14,357 bases of DNA from an uncultured Blautia sp. (GTDB lineage Bacteria > Bacillota > Clostridia > Lachnospirales > Lachnospiraceae): assembly GCA_938028845.1 (NCBI GenBank), contig CALIZJ010000312.1, positions 1-14,357 on the forward strand, written 5' to 3'. This document shows positions 7,000 through 13,023 of the stretch, piece after piece. Position numbers and translations under genes: made by a program. The notes under the pieces are model-generated. The model did no database searches. It worked only from the letters and a program-made list of their open reading frames with translations, and was not told where the DNA came from. Every line of letters starts with the position of its first letter. Position 1 is the first letter of the stretch.

Positions 7000-8055
7000 T
7001 TATTCTTCCCTGAGCTTTACAGCAGATGCTGCCTGACGCCGTCTGGCGTCGTCTAAGGCAGCGTAATGCTTTTTGGTAGTATTTACATCCCGATGGCCTA
7101 AAACGTCCGCTACAAGGTAAATATCGCCTGTTTCCTGGTACAGAGCAGTTCCGTAGGTGCTGCGCAGCTTATGAGGGGTGATCTTTTTTGTAGTGGTAAT
7201 GGCCCTGGCATATTTTTTTACCAGATTTTCTACTGCCTGTACGCCGATCCGGCGTCTTTGGGTAGAATAGAAGAGCGCGTGTTCATGGCCGGCAAGGGGA
7301 GTAATGTTTTCCCGTACTGCCAGATACTCTTTCAGGGCTTTTTCTACTTCAGGGCCAAAGTAGACAATCATCTCGTTTCCGCCCTTTCTTGTGACCTTGA
7401 TCCCGTTATTTTTAAAATCAATGTCCTCTACATCCAGTCCCACGCACTCAGAAACACGGATTCCTGTGCCTAAAAGGAGAGTGACCAGGGCCAGATCCCG
7501 TTCCTTTGTTTTTTCATAATACACCCGTTTTTGTCCGGTAAGATGGTCTCCGCAGTGCTCGATATAATCCAAAAGGAGCGCTACCTCGTCCGTATCCAGG
7601 CGGATGATGGCTTTTTGGTGGATCTTAGGGACGTCCACTAAAACGGTAGGATTTGTCTGGATCATTTCTCTGCGGTAATAATAGGCGTAAAAGCTCCGCA
7701 GGGCAGAAATTTTCCGTTTCAGCCCACGTTCCCCGTTGGTTTCTGTTTTTTCTCCGTTTTTATAGACCTTAAGATATTCCTGGTATTCCTCGATATCCAG
7801 CGCTTTTACCATGTCCAGCACATCCACGGTAAGATCCTCCATGGAGCAGTTCTTTAAAGAAGGGTTTTCCTCCAGAAGAAATTGGAAAAAGATACGGATA
7901 TCGTAGGCATAGGAAATTCTTGTTTTCGTGGTAGTAGTGGCGGAGATGGCACGAAAATAATCCTTACAGAAGGGAGGAAGGGTTTTTAAAACTTCCCGGA
8001 GCTTTAAGGTGTTGTCAATATCTGTTTGTTCGTGGTAAGTGACTTTTTTCTCCAT
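7000..8055 (-). CDS. Tyrosine recombinase, XerS-like
   Basis: A 351-residue site-specific recombinase with an N-terminal SAM-like core-binding domain (about 30-130) and a C-terminal catalytic domain. The catalytic set is complete: Arg200 (GTGIRVSE), Lys224 (VTRKGG), His295 and Arg298 (PHKLR), His321 (LGHRD) and nucleophile Tyr331 (KHYAAL). It is about 50 residues longer than XerC or XerD (near 300) and close to streptococcal XerS (356). It also shares with XerS, as I remember that sequence, an N-terminal KL..L...P.....Y extension and a stretch inserted before KERDLA..(L/A)LL..G(I/V)R.SE. There is no excisionase, repressor or phage gene nearby, which argues for a housekeeping chromosome resolvase rather than an element integrase. 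The ATG at 8055 has AAAGGAG at 8063-8069 with seven bases spacing. Recombinase identity is secure; XerS assignment is moderate. Confidence 0.93.
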   Translation of the reverse strand: MEKKVTYHEQTDIDNTLKLREVLKTLPPFCKDYFRAISATTTTKTRISYAYDIRIFFQFLLEENPSLKNCSMEDLTVDVLDMVKALDIEEYQEYLKVYKNGEKTETNGERGLKRKISALRSFYAYYYRREMIQTNPTVLVDVPKIHQKAIIRLDTDEVALLLDYIEHCGDHLTGQKRVYYEKTKERDLALVTLLLGTGIRVSECVGLDVEDIDFKNNGIKVTRKGGNEMIVYFGPEVEKALKEYLAVRENITPLAGHEHALFYSTQRRRIGVQAVENLVKKYARAITTTKKITPHKLRSTYGTALYQETGDIYLVADVLGHRDVNTTKKHYAALDDARRRQAASAVKLREE

Positions 8056-8084
8056 AAATTTACTCCTTTATTTGTTTGACCTAA

Positions 8085-8112
8085 ATTACGGATATCCCAG
8101 GGTATGTTAAAT
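8085..8112. other. Candidate dif-like 11-6-11 recombination site
   Basis: ATTACGGATAT (8085-8095), six-base centre CCCAGG and GTATGTTAAAT (8102-8112) have the 28-base geometry of XerCD dif sites. The right arm matches the classical XerD half-site TTATGTTAAAT at ten of eleven bases. The left arm keeps T..CG.ATA of the XerC half-site. It lies in the untranslated leader of the recombinase gene, between its promoter and ribosome binding site. The match is from memory of the E. coli consensus and may be chance in AT-rich DNA. Confidence 0.3.
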
Positions 8113-8121
8113 TCTGGTTCC

Positions 8122-8150
8122 AGTTTAGCACAGATATATAACTTTGGCAA
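8122..8150 (-). promoter_or_regulatory. Promoter of the recombinase gene
   Basis: On the minus strand TTGCCA (8150-8145) and TAAACT (8127-8122) are spaced by 17 bases. A TGC just before the -10 gives an extended -10 element. The transcript would start near 8115, with a leader of about 60 bases that contains the dif-like sequence. The -35 box abuts the long palindrome at 8150-8187. Confidence 0.72.
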
Positions 8151-8187
8151 TATCTATTTGAAAAACTCGGGTTTGTCGTATAGATAT
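8150..8187. repeat. 38-base imperfect palindrome upstream of the recombinase
   Basis: The two 19-base halves, centred between 8168 and 8169, match at 15 of 19 positions. Outer arms ATATCTAT (8150-8157) and ATAGATAT (8180-8187) are perfect. Inner arms GAAAAAC (8160-8166) and GTTTGTC (8171-8177) match at six of seven around TCGG. It sits between the terminator of the M23 gene and the recombinase promoter, 95-132 bases upstream of the recombinase ATG. It could be a recombinase binding site (two inverted arms around a short centre) or an operator. No T tract follows, so it is not a terminator. Confidence 0.6.
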
Positions 8188-8197
8188 ATGGCGCTGT

Positions 8198-8225
8198 AAA
8201 AAGACCGGAAATCAATCCGGCCTTT
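8198..8225 (-). terminator. Intrinsic terminator of the M23 endopeptidase gene
   Basis: Read on the minus strand, AAAGGCCGGA pairs with TCCGGTCTTT (ten pairs, one G-T wobble) around a six-base loop, followed by more T. The stop codon of the M23 gene lies in the loop, so the terminator is built into the end of the coding sequence. Confidence 0.85.
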
Positions 8226-9384
8226 CTACATATTTCAAAGGATCTCTTCTGACGCCATCCACCATAACTCCAAAATGCAGATGGGGTCCGGTTACATTTC
8301 CCGTTTTGCCTACATAACCGATGATCTCTCCTTTATTTACCCGTTTGCCAACTTTTAATCCCGGTGCGAATTTGGACTGATGCATGTATTCCGTCCAGAC
8401 TCCGTTGCCATGGTCTACAATGGTATATTTTCCTCCGCCGTTGCTTTGGGAAGGTTTTTGAATGGTAATGACAGTCCCGTCTGCCGGTGCATAAATAGGC
8501 GTGCCGATGGGCGCGTATATATCTATGCCTCCATGATTTGCAGAACCAATCCCGCCAGGGGATTCCCTGTTCCCAAAATAACTGGTAATGGTATTCCAGG
8601 CAGCATTTAACGGCCAGCGGAATTTAAGCTTGGAGTACCCTGGTATCCAGGCTCCGTCTTCGCCTACATAATGGGAATTGTCGATCCATTGATTTTTTGC
8701 CAGTACCCCGGTAGACGGATGAAGGTAATAACGGTTTCCTTTATAAGTGACCCATTCAGTCCTAAGAACCCCTGTTTTGGGGTGAAGGCAATAGGTTTTT
8801 CCGTTTAAAGTAAGCCATCCGCTCTTCTTCTGCCCATTTTTATCCAGATAATATTTCTTTCCGGAAACAGTGATAAAACGGTTTTTCAGCATTTTCCCTT
8901 TTTCATTGAAATAATACAGTTTTCCGTCTACCCGCTGCCAGCCAGGGCGGACCACGCCGTCATCCCAGAAATAATAGCGGTTTCCTGCAGGTGTAATGGT
9001 CCATCCAGTATGCATGTGGCCGTCTACTTCATCGAAAAAATAAGTTTTCCCGTTTACAGTCCTCCACTCTTTTAACATCTTGCCTTTTTCGTTAAAACAG
9101 TACTTTTTTCCGTCAATGGTAAGGATACCGGCCTTTGCAGCTCCGGTTTTTCCAAAGTAATAACGGTTTCCTGCCTTTGAGGTGTACCATCCGCGCACCA
9201 GTCTTCCTCTCTCATCAAAGTAATACCACTTCCCATTTTTGCGCACAAACTGATTCTTTGGCGTTTTCTGGGACTGTACAGAAGCTGCATGCACCTCCTG
9301 GGCCATCCTGGGACAGGAAAAACTACCCAAACTTACGGCTGCCAAAAGAAACCCGGCTGCCAGTATCCCCTTTTTCATTTTCAC
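8212..9384 (-). CDS. Secreted M23 peptidoglycan endopeptidase with cell-wall-binding repeats
   Basis: A secreted zinc metallopeptidase expected to cut peptidoglycan peptide bridges outside the cell. Residues 1-33 are a signal peptide (basic start, hydrophobic core, likely cut after VHA). About ten choline/glucan-type wall-binding repeats fill residues 44-246, each built on GK.YYF or GNRYYF, with Trp in GW between units. The M23/LytM domain is at about 265-385. Zinc ligands are His284 and Asp288 (NHGGID) and His370, with His335 (YMH) and His368 (HLH) as catalytic histidines, so it should be active. The likely start is GTG at 9384, because AAGGGGG (9391-9397) is six bases away; an ATG two codons later would be twelve away. 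It follows dtd by 42 bases with no terminator between, so co-transcription is likely. The repeat ligand (choline, teichoic acid or glycan) cannot be told from sequence. Confidence 0.93.
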   Translation of the reverse strand: MKMKKGILAAGFLLAAVSLGSFSCPRMAQEVHAASVQSQKTPKNQFVRKNGKWYYFDERGRLVRGWYTSKAGNRYYFGKTGAAKAGILTIDGKKYCFNEKGKMLKEWRTVNGKTYFFDEVDGHMHTGWTITPAGNRYYFWDDGVVRPGWQRVDGKLYYFNEKGKMLKNRFITVSGKKYYLDKNGQKKSGWLTLNGKTYCLHPKTGVLRTEWVTYKGNRYYLHPSTGVLAKNQWIDNSHYVGEDGAWIPGYSKLKFRWPLNAAWNTITSYFGNRESPGGIGSANHGGIDIYAPIGTPIYAPADGTVITIQKPSQSNGGGKYTIVDHGNGVWTEYMHQSKFAPGLKVGKRVNKGEIIGYVGKTGNVTGPHLHFGVMVDGVRRDPLKYVERPD

Positions 9385-9426
9385 ACGTATCCCCCTTGTT
9401 GTTTATGCTCCTTTATCCCCTGTATA

Positions 9427-9873
9427 CTATAAAATCTTTTCGTCCAGAAGAATGGTAAAAGGTCCGTCGTTTTCCAGTGACACTTTCATATCTGCTCCAA
9501 ATATGCCGTGTTCCACAACAGGAACAGACTTTTTTGCCTCCTGTATCATATATTCGTACAAGTTTTCTGCCTGATCGGGTGCACCGGCCTCAATGAAGCT
9601 GGGGCGGTTTCCTTTCCTGCAGTTTGCATAGAGCGTAAACTGGGATACGAAAAGAAGGGACCCGTTTACATCTTTAAGAGAAAGATTCGTTTTTCCCTCC
9701 TCATCCTGGAAAATACGAAGCCCTAAAAGTTTTTTAAGAAAGCGGTCTGCGATTTCACAGGTGTCCTCTTTTCCTACGCCCACAAACACAAGGAGCCCTT
9801 TTCCTATTTTGCCTACTGTCTCCTCTTCTACTTTCACAGACGCCTGATTTACACGTTGAATGACAAGTTTCAT
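9427..9873 (-). CDS. dtd: D-aminoacyl-tRNA deacylase
   Basis: Dtd hydrolyses D-aminoacyl-tRNAs (and Gly mischarged on tRNA-Ala), a chiral proofreading step in the cytoplasm. The 148-residue protein has the normal family length and begins MKLVIQRVNQASV, the typical first strand. SQFTL is at 77-81, with Thr80 in the active site. RKGNRPSF is at 86-93. NDGPFT at 135-140 holds the Gly137-cisPro138 pair that excludes L-amino acids. The frame is open to a TTG at 9900, but ATG 9873 fits the family start and has AGGAA around 9881-9886. It is transcribed divergently from ttcA, from a promoter with an extended -10, through a leader containing an inverted repeat. It is followed by the M23 gene. Confidence 0.96.
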   Translation of the reverse strand: MKLVIQRVNQASVKVEEETVGKIGKGLLVFVGVGKEDTCEIADRFLKKLLGLRIFQDEEGKTNLSLKDVNGSLLFVSQFTLYANCRKGNRPSFIEAGAPDQAENLYEYMIQEAKKSVPVVEHGIFGADMKVSLENDGPFTILLDEKIL

Positions 9874-9908
9874 GATTTCTTTCCTTTCTTTTACAGTCAA
9901 GGGATTTC

Positions 9909-9940
9909 AAACCTTACAATTTTGTTTATTGGTAAGGTTT
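9909..9940. repeat. Nine-base inverted repeat in the dtd leader
   Basis: AAACCTTAC (9909-9917) and GTAAGGTTT (9932-9940) are perfect reverse complements around a 14-base AT-rich loop. An outer pair, TTTACAG (9890-9896) and CTGTAAA (9942-9948), encloses it asymmetrically. The repeat begins about 12 bases downstream of the dtd -10 box, so it falls at the very 5' end of the dtd transcript. It could act as an operator or as a 5' stabilising stem-loop. Confidence 0.6.
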
Positions 9941-9951
9941 GCTGTAAAGAT

Positions 9952-9982
9952 AGTATAACATGGTTTTACAATTCTGTCTCAA
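9952..9982 (-). promoter_or_regulatory. Promoter of dtd
   Basis: On the minus strand TATACT (9957-9952) is preceded by TGT, giving an extended -10. The nearest -35-like box is TTGAGA (9982-9977), with a long 19-base spacer that the extended -10 could compensate. It points away from the ttcA promoter in the shared 207-base intergenic region (9874-10080). Confidence 0.6.
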
Positions 9983-10002
9983 TTTTTTTAATTTTTTCGT
10001 AC

Positions 10003-10031
10003 TTGTAAAATAAAAAGAAATCCTTTATAGT
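10003..10031 (+). promoter_or_regulatory. Promoter of ttcA
   Basis: TTGTAA (10003-10008) and TATAGT (10026-10031) are spaced by 17 bases. The transcript should start near 10038. Its first bases can form a small hairpin: AAGTACC (10040-10046) with GGTGCTT (10050-10056) around an AAA loop, with one G-T pair. Confidence 0.65.
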
Positions 10032-10080
10032 ATAACAGGAAGTACCAAAGGTGCTTATCATAAACTAAAGGAAAATTTAA

Positions 10081-10806
10081 ATGAAATTACAACAAGTTTT
10101 AAGTGTAACACGAAAAGCAGTAGATGAATTTCAGATGATCCAGAAAGGGGATAAAATTGCCGTAGGTATCTCCGGTGGGAAAGACAGCCTTACGCTCCTC
10201 TATGCCCTGCACGGTCTTGCAAGATTCTATCCCAATCCCTTTACTATAGAAGCGATCACAGTTGACCTGGGGTTTGAAGGGGTCTCTATGGAGCCCATCG
10301 AAAAGCTTTGCAATGAGCTTGGGGTACATTATACGGTGATCCATACGGATATCTATAAGATCATCTTCCAGGACCGAAAGGAAAGCAATCCCTGTTCCCT
10401 CTGTGCAAAAATGCGCAAAGGCGCATTAAATCAGGTGGCAAAGGAACTGGGCTGTAATAAGATCGCTTATGCCCATCACAAAGACGATGTGGTAGAAACC
10501 ATGCTGATGTCCCTGATCTTCGAGGGCAGGTTCCACACCTTTTCTCCTGTTACCTACTGGGATCGTATGGATCTGACATTAATACGGCCTATGCTCTTCA
10601 TGGAAGAAATGGATGTGATCGGTTTTCAGAATAAATACCAGCTTCCAGTAGTAAAAAATAAATGCCCTGCCGATGGAAACACCAAGCGGGAATATGCCAA
10701 AAATCTTCTCCGCCAGTTAAACCATGACCATCCAGGGACAAAGGAGCGTATGTTTACTGCGATCATGAATGGAAACCTTAAAGGCTGGACGCCTTCTTCT
10801 CTTTAA
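10081..10806 (+). CDS. ttcA: tRNA 2-thiocytidine synthetase TtcA-like PP-loop protein
   Basis: An ATP-pyrophosphatase of the TtcA/TilS superfamily that probably thiolates cytidine 32 in tRNA using an iron-sulfur cluster. The PP-loop is SGGKDS at residues 31-36. The cluster cysteines of TtcA are all present: Cys105 and Cys108 in NPCSLC, and Cys195 in KNKCPADG. AYAHHKDDVVETMLM (129-143) is the conserved helix after the active-site strand. The 241-residue length is shorter than the roughly 310 of E. coli TtcA, mostly at the ends. AAAGGAAAA at 10067-10075 precedes the ATG. It is a single-gene unit with its own promoter, converging on the kinase-like gene. The PP-loop/TtcA family is certain; the exact nucleoside modified is inferred from the family. 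Confidence 0.9.
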   Translation: MKLQQVLSVTRKAVDEFQMIQKGDKIAVGISGGKDSLTLLYALHGLARFYPNPFTIEAITVDLGFEGVSMEPIEKLCNELGVHYTVIHTDIYKIIFQDRKESNPCSLCAKMRKGALNQVAKELGCNKIAYAHHKDDVVETMLMSLIFEGRFHTFSPVTYWDRMDLTLIRPMLFMEEMDVIGFQNKYQLPVVKNKCPADGNTKREYAKNLLRQLNHDHPGTKERMFTAIMNGNLKGWTPSSL

Positions 10807-10826
10807 GGATAAAGAACAAATTCTAT

Positions 10827-10860
10827 AAAAAAGCGCCGGACACTTCCATCCGGCGCTTTA
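10827..10860. terminator. Shared terminator between convergent ttcA and the kinase-like gene
   Basis: AAAGCGCCGGA (10830-10840) and TCCGGCGCTTT (10849-10859) form a perfect 11-pair stem with an eight-base loop. Read on the minus strand it ends in six T residues, ideal for the kinase-like gene. On the plus strand the T run is shorter (TTTACTT) but usable for ttcA. Confidence 0.9.
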
Positions 10861-10871
10861 CTTCTGACTTT

Positions 10872-11510
10872 TTATTTATTTTTTGCTGCATCGAAAATTT
10901 TAATCGTCTCGATGATCACTTTAGCGGTTCCTTCTATACCCAGTTTGCTGCTTTCGATGCACATGTTATATCCGGAAGCGGCTCCCCATTTTTTATTTGT
11001 ATAGTAGTTATAATAGCTGGAACGGCTCTTATCTGTTTTTACGATCATATCTTTCGCTTCTTTTGCAGACTTTTTATATTTGCTGGATATGCGGTTTATA
11101 CGCCAATCCATATCCGCATGGATAAAGATACTGAAACAGTCTTTAAAATCCGCCAGGGCATAATCCGCACACCTGCCTACCATAATACAGGGTCCCTCTG
11201 CCGCCAGTTTTTTTATAGCGTCAAACTGAGCCAAAAAGATTTTATGATTCATCGGCATGTCTGTAAATCCCGCAGAAGAATATCCAAAGGAATAGGTATC
11301 CATTACCAAAGAATATAGAAAACTGTTTGTGGGCTTTTCGTCATGGTGTTCAAAGAGCTCCTTACAAATGCCGCTGTCGCTGGACGCATGTTCCAAAAGC
11401 TCCTTATCGTAGCATTTAATACCGAAATACTTGGCGACTTCCTGGCCAATCTGCCGTCCTGCACTGCCATACTCCCGCCCTATGGTAATTACTGAACTTG
11501 TTCCGCTCAT
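10872..11510 (-). CDS. Cytidylate kinase-like family protein
   Basis: A 212-residue protein of the cytidylate-kinase-like family (Cytidylate_kin2 type), distinct from the true CMP kinase Cmk. It begins SVITIGREYGSAGRQIG (6-22), the family's nucleotide-binding loop, which lacks the classic GKS/T. YDKELLEHAS follows at 34-43, then CIMVGRCADYAL at 108-119, an Arg-rich DWRINRIS at 135-142, and a lid-like KTDKSRSSYYNYYT at 158-171. The frame runs 11 codons further upstream to an ATG at 11543. That ATG has no ribosome binding site and lies next to the -10 box, where transcription should begin. ATG 11510 has AAGGGAG at 11520-11526 and gives the normal family N-terminus. The physiological substrate is not established for this family as far as I know. 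No terminator is seen between rluD and this gene, so read-through is possible. Confidence 0.88.
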   Translation of the reverse strand: MSGTSSVITIGREYGSAGRQIGQEVAKYFGIKCYDKELLEHASSDSGICKELFEHHDEKPTNSFLYSLVMDTYSFGYSSAGFTDMPMNHKIFLAQFDAIKKLAAEGPCIMVGRCADYALADFKDCFSIFIHADMDWRINRISSKYKKSAKEAKDMIVKTDKSRSSYYNYYTNKKWGAASGYNMCIESSKLGIEGTAKVIIETIKIFDAAKNK

Positions 11511-11549
11511 AATCGTCAACTCCCTTCTGCGAAATACTTTCATGTGTTT

Positions 11550-11579
11550 ATTATACTATAGATTTTGGATAAAAAACAA
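11550..11579 (-). promoter_or_regulatory. Promoter of the kinase-like gene
   Basis: On the minus strand TTGTTT (11579-11574) and a perfect TATAAT (11555-11550) are spaced by 18 bases, immediately after the rluD stop. The start of transcription would fall near 11543, which is why the upstream ATG at 11543 is not accepted as the start codon. Confidence 0.7.
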
Positions 11580-11600
11580 CTAATTTCTTAATTTATCCAA
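11565..11600. repeat. Nine-base inverted repeat spanning the rluD stop
   Basis: TTGGATAAA (11565-11573) and TTTATCCAA (11592-11600) are perfect reverse complements around 18 AT-rich bases. One arm is in the last codons of rluD and the other between the -35 and -10 of the kinase-like gene. No T tract follows it in the rluD direction, so it is not a standard terminator. Confidence 0.4.
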
Positions 11601-12494
11601 CAACTTTAGAAAGTATTCTGGCAAAGGTGCCTGGAACTCCATATACTCCTTTGTATAGGGGTGTTCGAATCCTAAAATCATGGCATGAAGTGCCTGTCCC
11701 TGGAGATGATAGGGATTTTTAGCAGACCCGTATACGGTATCTCCTAAAAGGGGATGGCCGATGCTGCTCATGTGAACACGGATTTGATGGGTTCTTCCCG
11801 TCTCCAGCCGGCATTCTACATAAGTGGAATGTCCGAAGCGTTCCAGCACGCGGTAATGGGTGACGGCATCTTTTCCATTTTTATAGTTTATGGCCATTTT
11901 TTTTCTGTCCGTGGGGTGCCGTCCAATGGGTCCCTCCACTGTACCTGTGTCTTCTTTTAGGTTTCCGGCTACGACCGCACGGTAACGGCGTTTAATGGTA
12001 TGCTCTTTTAACTGTTCTGCAAGACATTTATGAGTGGTGTCATCCTTGCAGACAAGAAGGGCGCCAGTGGTATCCTTATCGATCCTGTGCACGATCCCAG
12101 GGCGCAGGATCCCATTGATCCCGGACAGATTCCCCTTACAGTGATAAAGAACAGCGTTTACCAAAGTTCCCTGGGTGTGCCCGGCACTGGGGTGCACCAC
12201 CATTCCTTTCGGCTTATTGACTACAAGAAGATGCTCGTCTTCATACAGAATATCCAAAGGAATATCCTCCGGAAGGATATCCGGTTCCTCTGTGTCCGGA
12301 AGCTGTACCTGGATGTGATCCTCTTTTTGAAGTTTATAATTTGCTTTTACAGGTTTTTCGTTTACCAGGATCAGGCCGTCTTTTAAAAGTTTCTGTATAT
12401 AAGAACGGGACAATTCCTTACATTCTTCCGCCAGATACCGGTCGATACGGATCCCTGCGCCGGAATCTTCTGGAGTAAGTTTTAATATTTCCAT
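11580..12494 (-). CDS. rluD: Large ribosomal subunit pseudouridine synthase, RluD/RluA family
   Basis: This RluA-family enzyme converts uridine to pseudouridine in 23S rRNA. An N-terminal S4 RNA-binding domain (about 14-65, with RIDRYLAEECKELSRSYIQ) is followed by the catalytic domain. The signature HRIDKDTTG is at 136-144 with catalytic Asp139. GRTHQIRVH is at 233-241. NKPKGMVVHPSAGH at 93-106 is typical. The 304-residue length is normal. AAAGGA inside the end of lspA provides the ribosome binding site, and only four bases separate it from the lspA stop. This lspA-rluD pairing is common in Firmicutes. Assignment to RluD rather than RluA/RluC-type paralogues rests on the S4 domain and context; the target positions are not visible from sequence. 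Confidence 0.93.
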   Translation of the reverse strand: MEILKLTPEDSGAGIRIDRYLAEECKELSRSYIQKLLKDGLILVNEKPVKANYKLQKEDHIQVQLPDTEEPDILPEDIPLDILYEDEHLLVVNKPKGMVVHPSAGHTQGTLVNAVLYHCKGNLSGINGILRPGIVHRIDKDTTGALLVCKDDTTHKCLAEQLKEHTIKRRYRAVVAGNLKEDTGTVEGPIGRHPTDRKKMAINYKNGKDAVTHYRVLERFGHSTYVECRLETGRTHQIRVHMSSIGHPLLGDTVYGSAKNPYHLQGQALHAMILGFEHPYTKEYMEFQAPLPEYFLKLLDKLRN

Positions 12495-12498
12495 AATT

Positions 12499-13023
12499 TC
12501 ATCCTTTTTTTCCGGGAGTTAAAAATTTAAAATCTTCTTCCTTGTATTTCAGGCAGACAAAGAGCACCAGGAGGATTCCCCCCAGAACTACATATATGTC
12601 CGCCAGATTAAAAATAGGAAAGTCGATCAATGAAAAATAAATAAAATCCACTACATATCCTCTGTATACCCGGTCTATGAAATTTCCGATCCCTCCTGCG
12701 GACATGAGAACCAGGATAGCTAAGATGGGAAAATAATAAGCCGTTTTCGGCAGTTTGATAAAACAATAAACAGCCGCAATAAAAAAGACCGCACAAAGGA
12801 TGAGAAAGAGAAAAGTCTTTCCCTGAAACATTCCAAAAGCAATCCCGCGGTTTTCCAGATATCTTAATTCCAGAACGCCCGGTATCAAAGAAACAGATGG
12901 TTTATCTTTTAACTGAACCACTGCCAGATATTTGGTAAGCTGGTCTGCCGTCACAAGGAGGGCAAGGAAAAAAAGGCTTCCCAGCGTGTACACAGCAAGC
13001 CTCTTTCGTTTCTGTCTGCTCAT
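12499..13023 (-). CDS. lspA: Lipoprotein signal peptidase II
   Basis: LspA is a membrane aspartyl protease that removes signal peptides from prolipoproteins after lipidation. The 174-residue protein has four hydrophobic segments (about 12-32, 70-88, 97-114 and 138-158). Conserved blocks are TADQLTKYL (25-33), ENRGIAFGMF (57-66), GNFIDRVYRGYVVDFIYF (113-130) and FNLADIYVV (138-146). Asp126 and Asp142 correspond to the catalytic aspartates. A basic start and the charged C-terminal tail KYKEEDFKF are consistent with both ends in the cytoplasm. The ATG overlaps the aroB stop by four bases (ATGA), so it is translationally coupled to aroB, and rluD follows at once. Confidence 0.96.
   Translation of the reverse strand: MSRQKRKRLAVYTLGSLFFLALLVTADQLTKYLAVVQLKDKPSVSLIPGVLELRYLENRGIAFGMFQGKTFLFLILCAVFFIAAVYCFIKLPKTAYYFPILAILVLMSAGGIGNFIDRVYRGYVVDFIYFSLIDFPIFNLADIYVVLGGILLVLFVCLKYKEEDFKFLTPGKKG

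Noticed and set aside
8150..8187. The palindrome as a transcription terminator.
   Set aside because: No T run follows either side, and a proper terminator for the M23 gene already lies at 8198-8225.
7000..8211. A genomic island or prophage carried by the tyrosine recombinase.
   Set aside because: Flanking genes are housekeeping, no attachment-site duplication or phage gene was found, and the length and motifs fit a chromosomal Xer protein better.
9426..9431. TATAGT on the minus strand at the end of dtd as a -10 box for the M23 gene.
   Set aside because: No acceptable -35 or extended -10 lies at the right distance, and co-transcription with dtd explains expression.
9874..10080. A T-box or riboswitch in the dtd/ttcA intergenic region.
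   Set aside because: Only simple hairpins are present, with no conserved T-box or aptamer sequence and no terminator/antiterminator pair.
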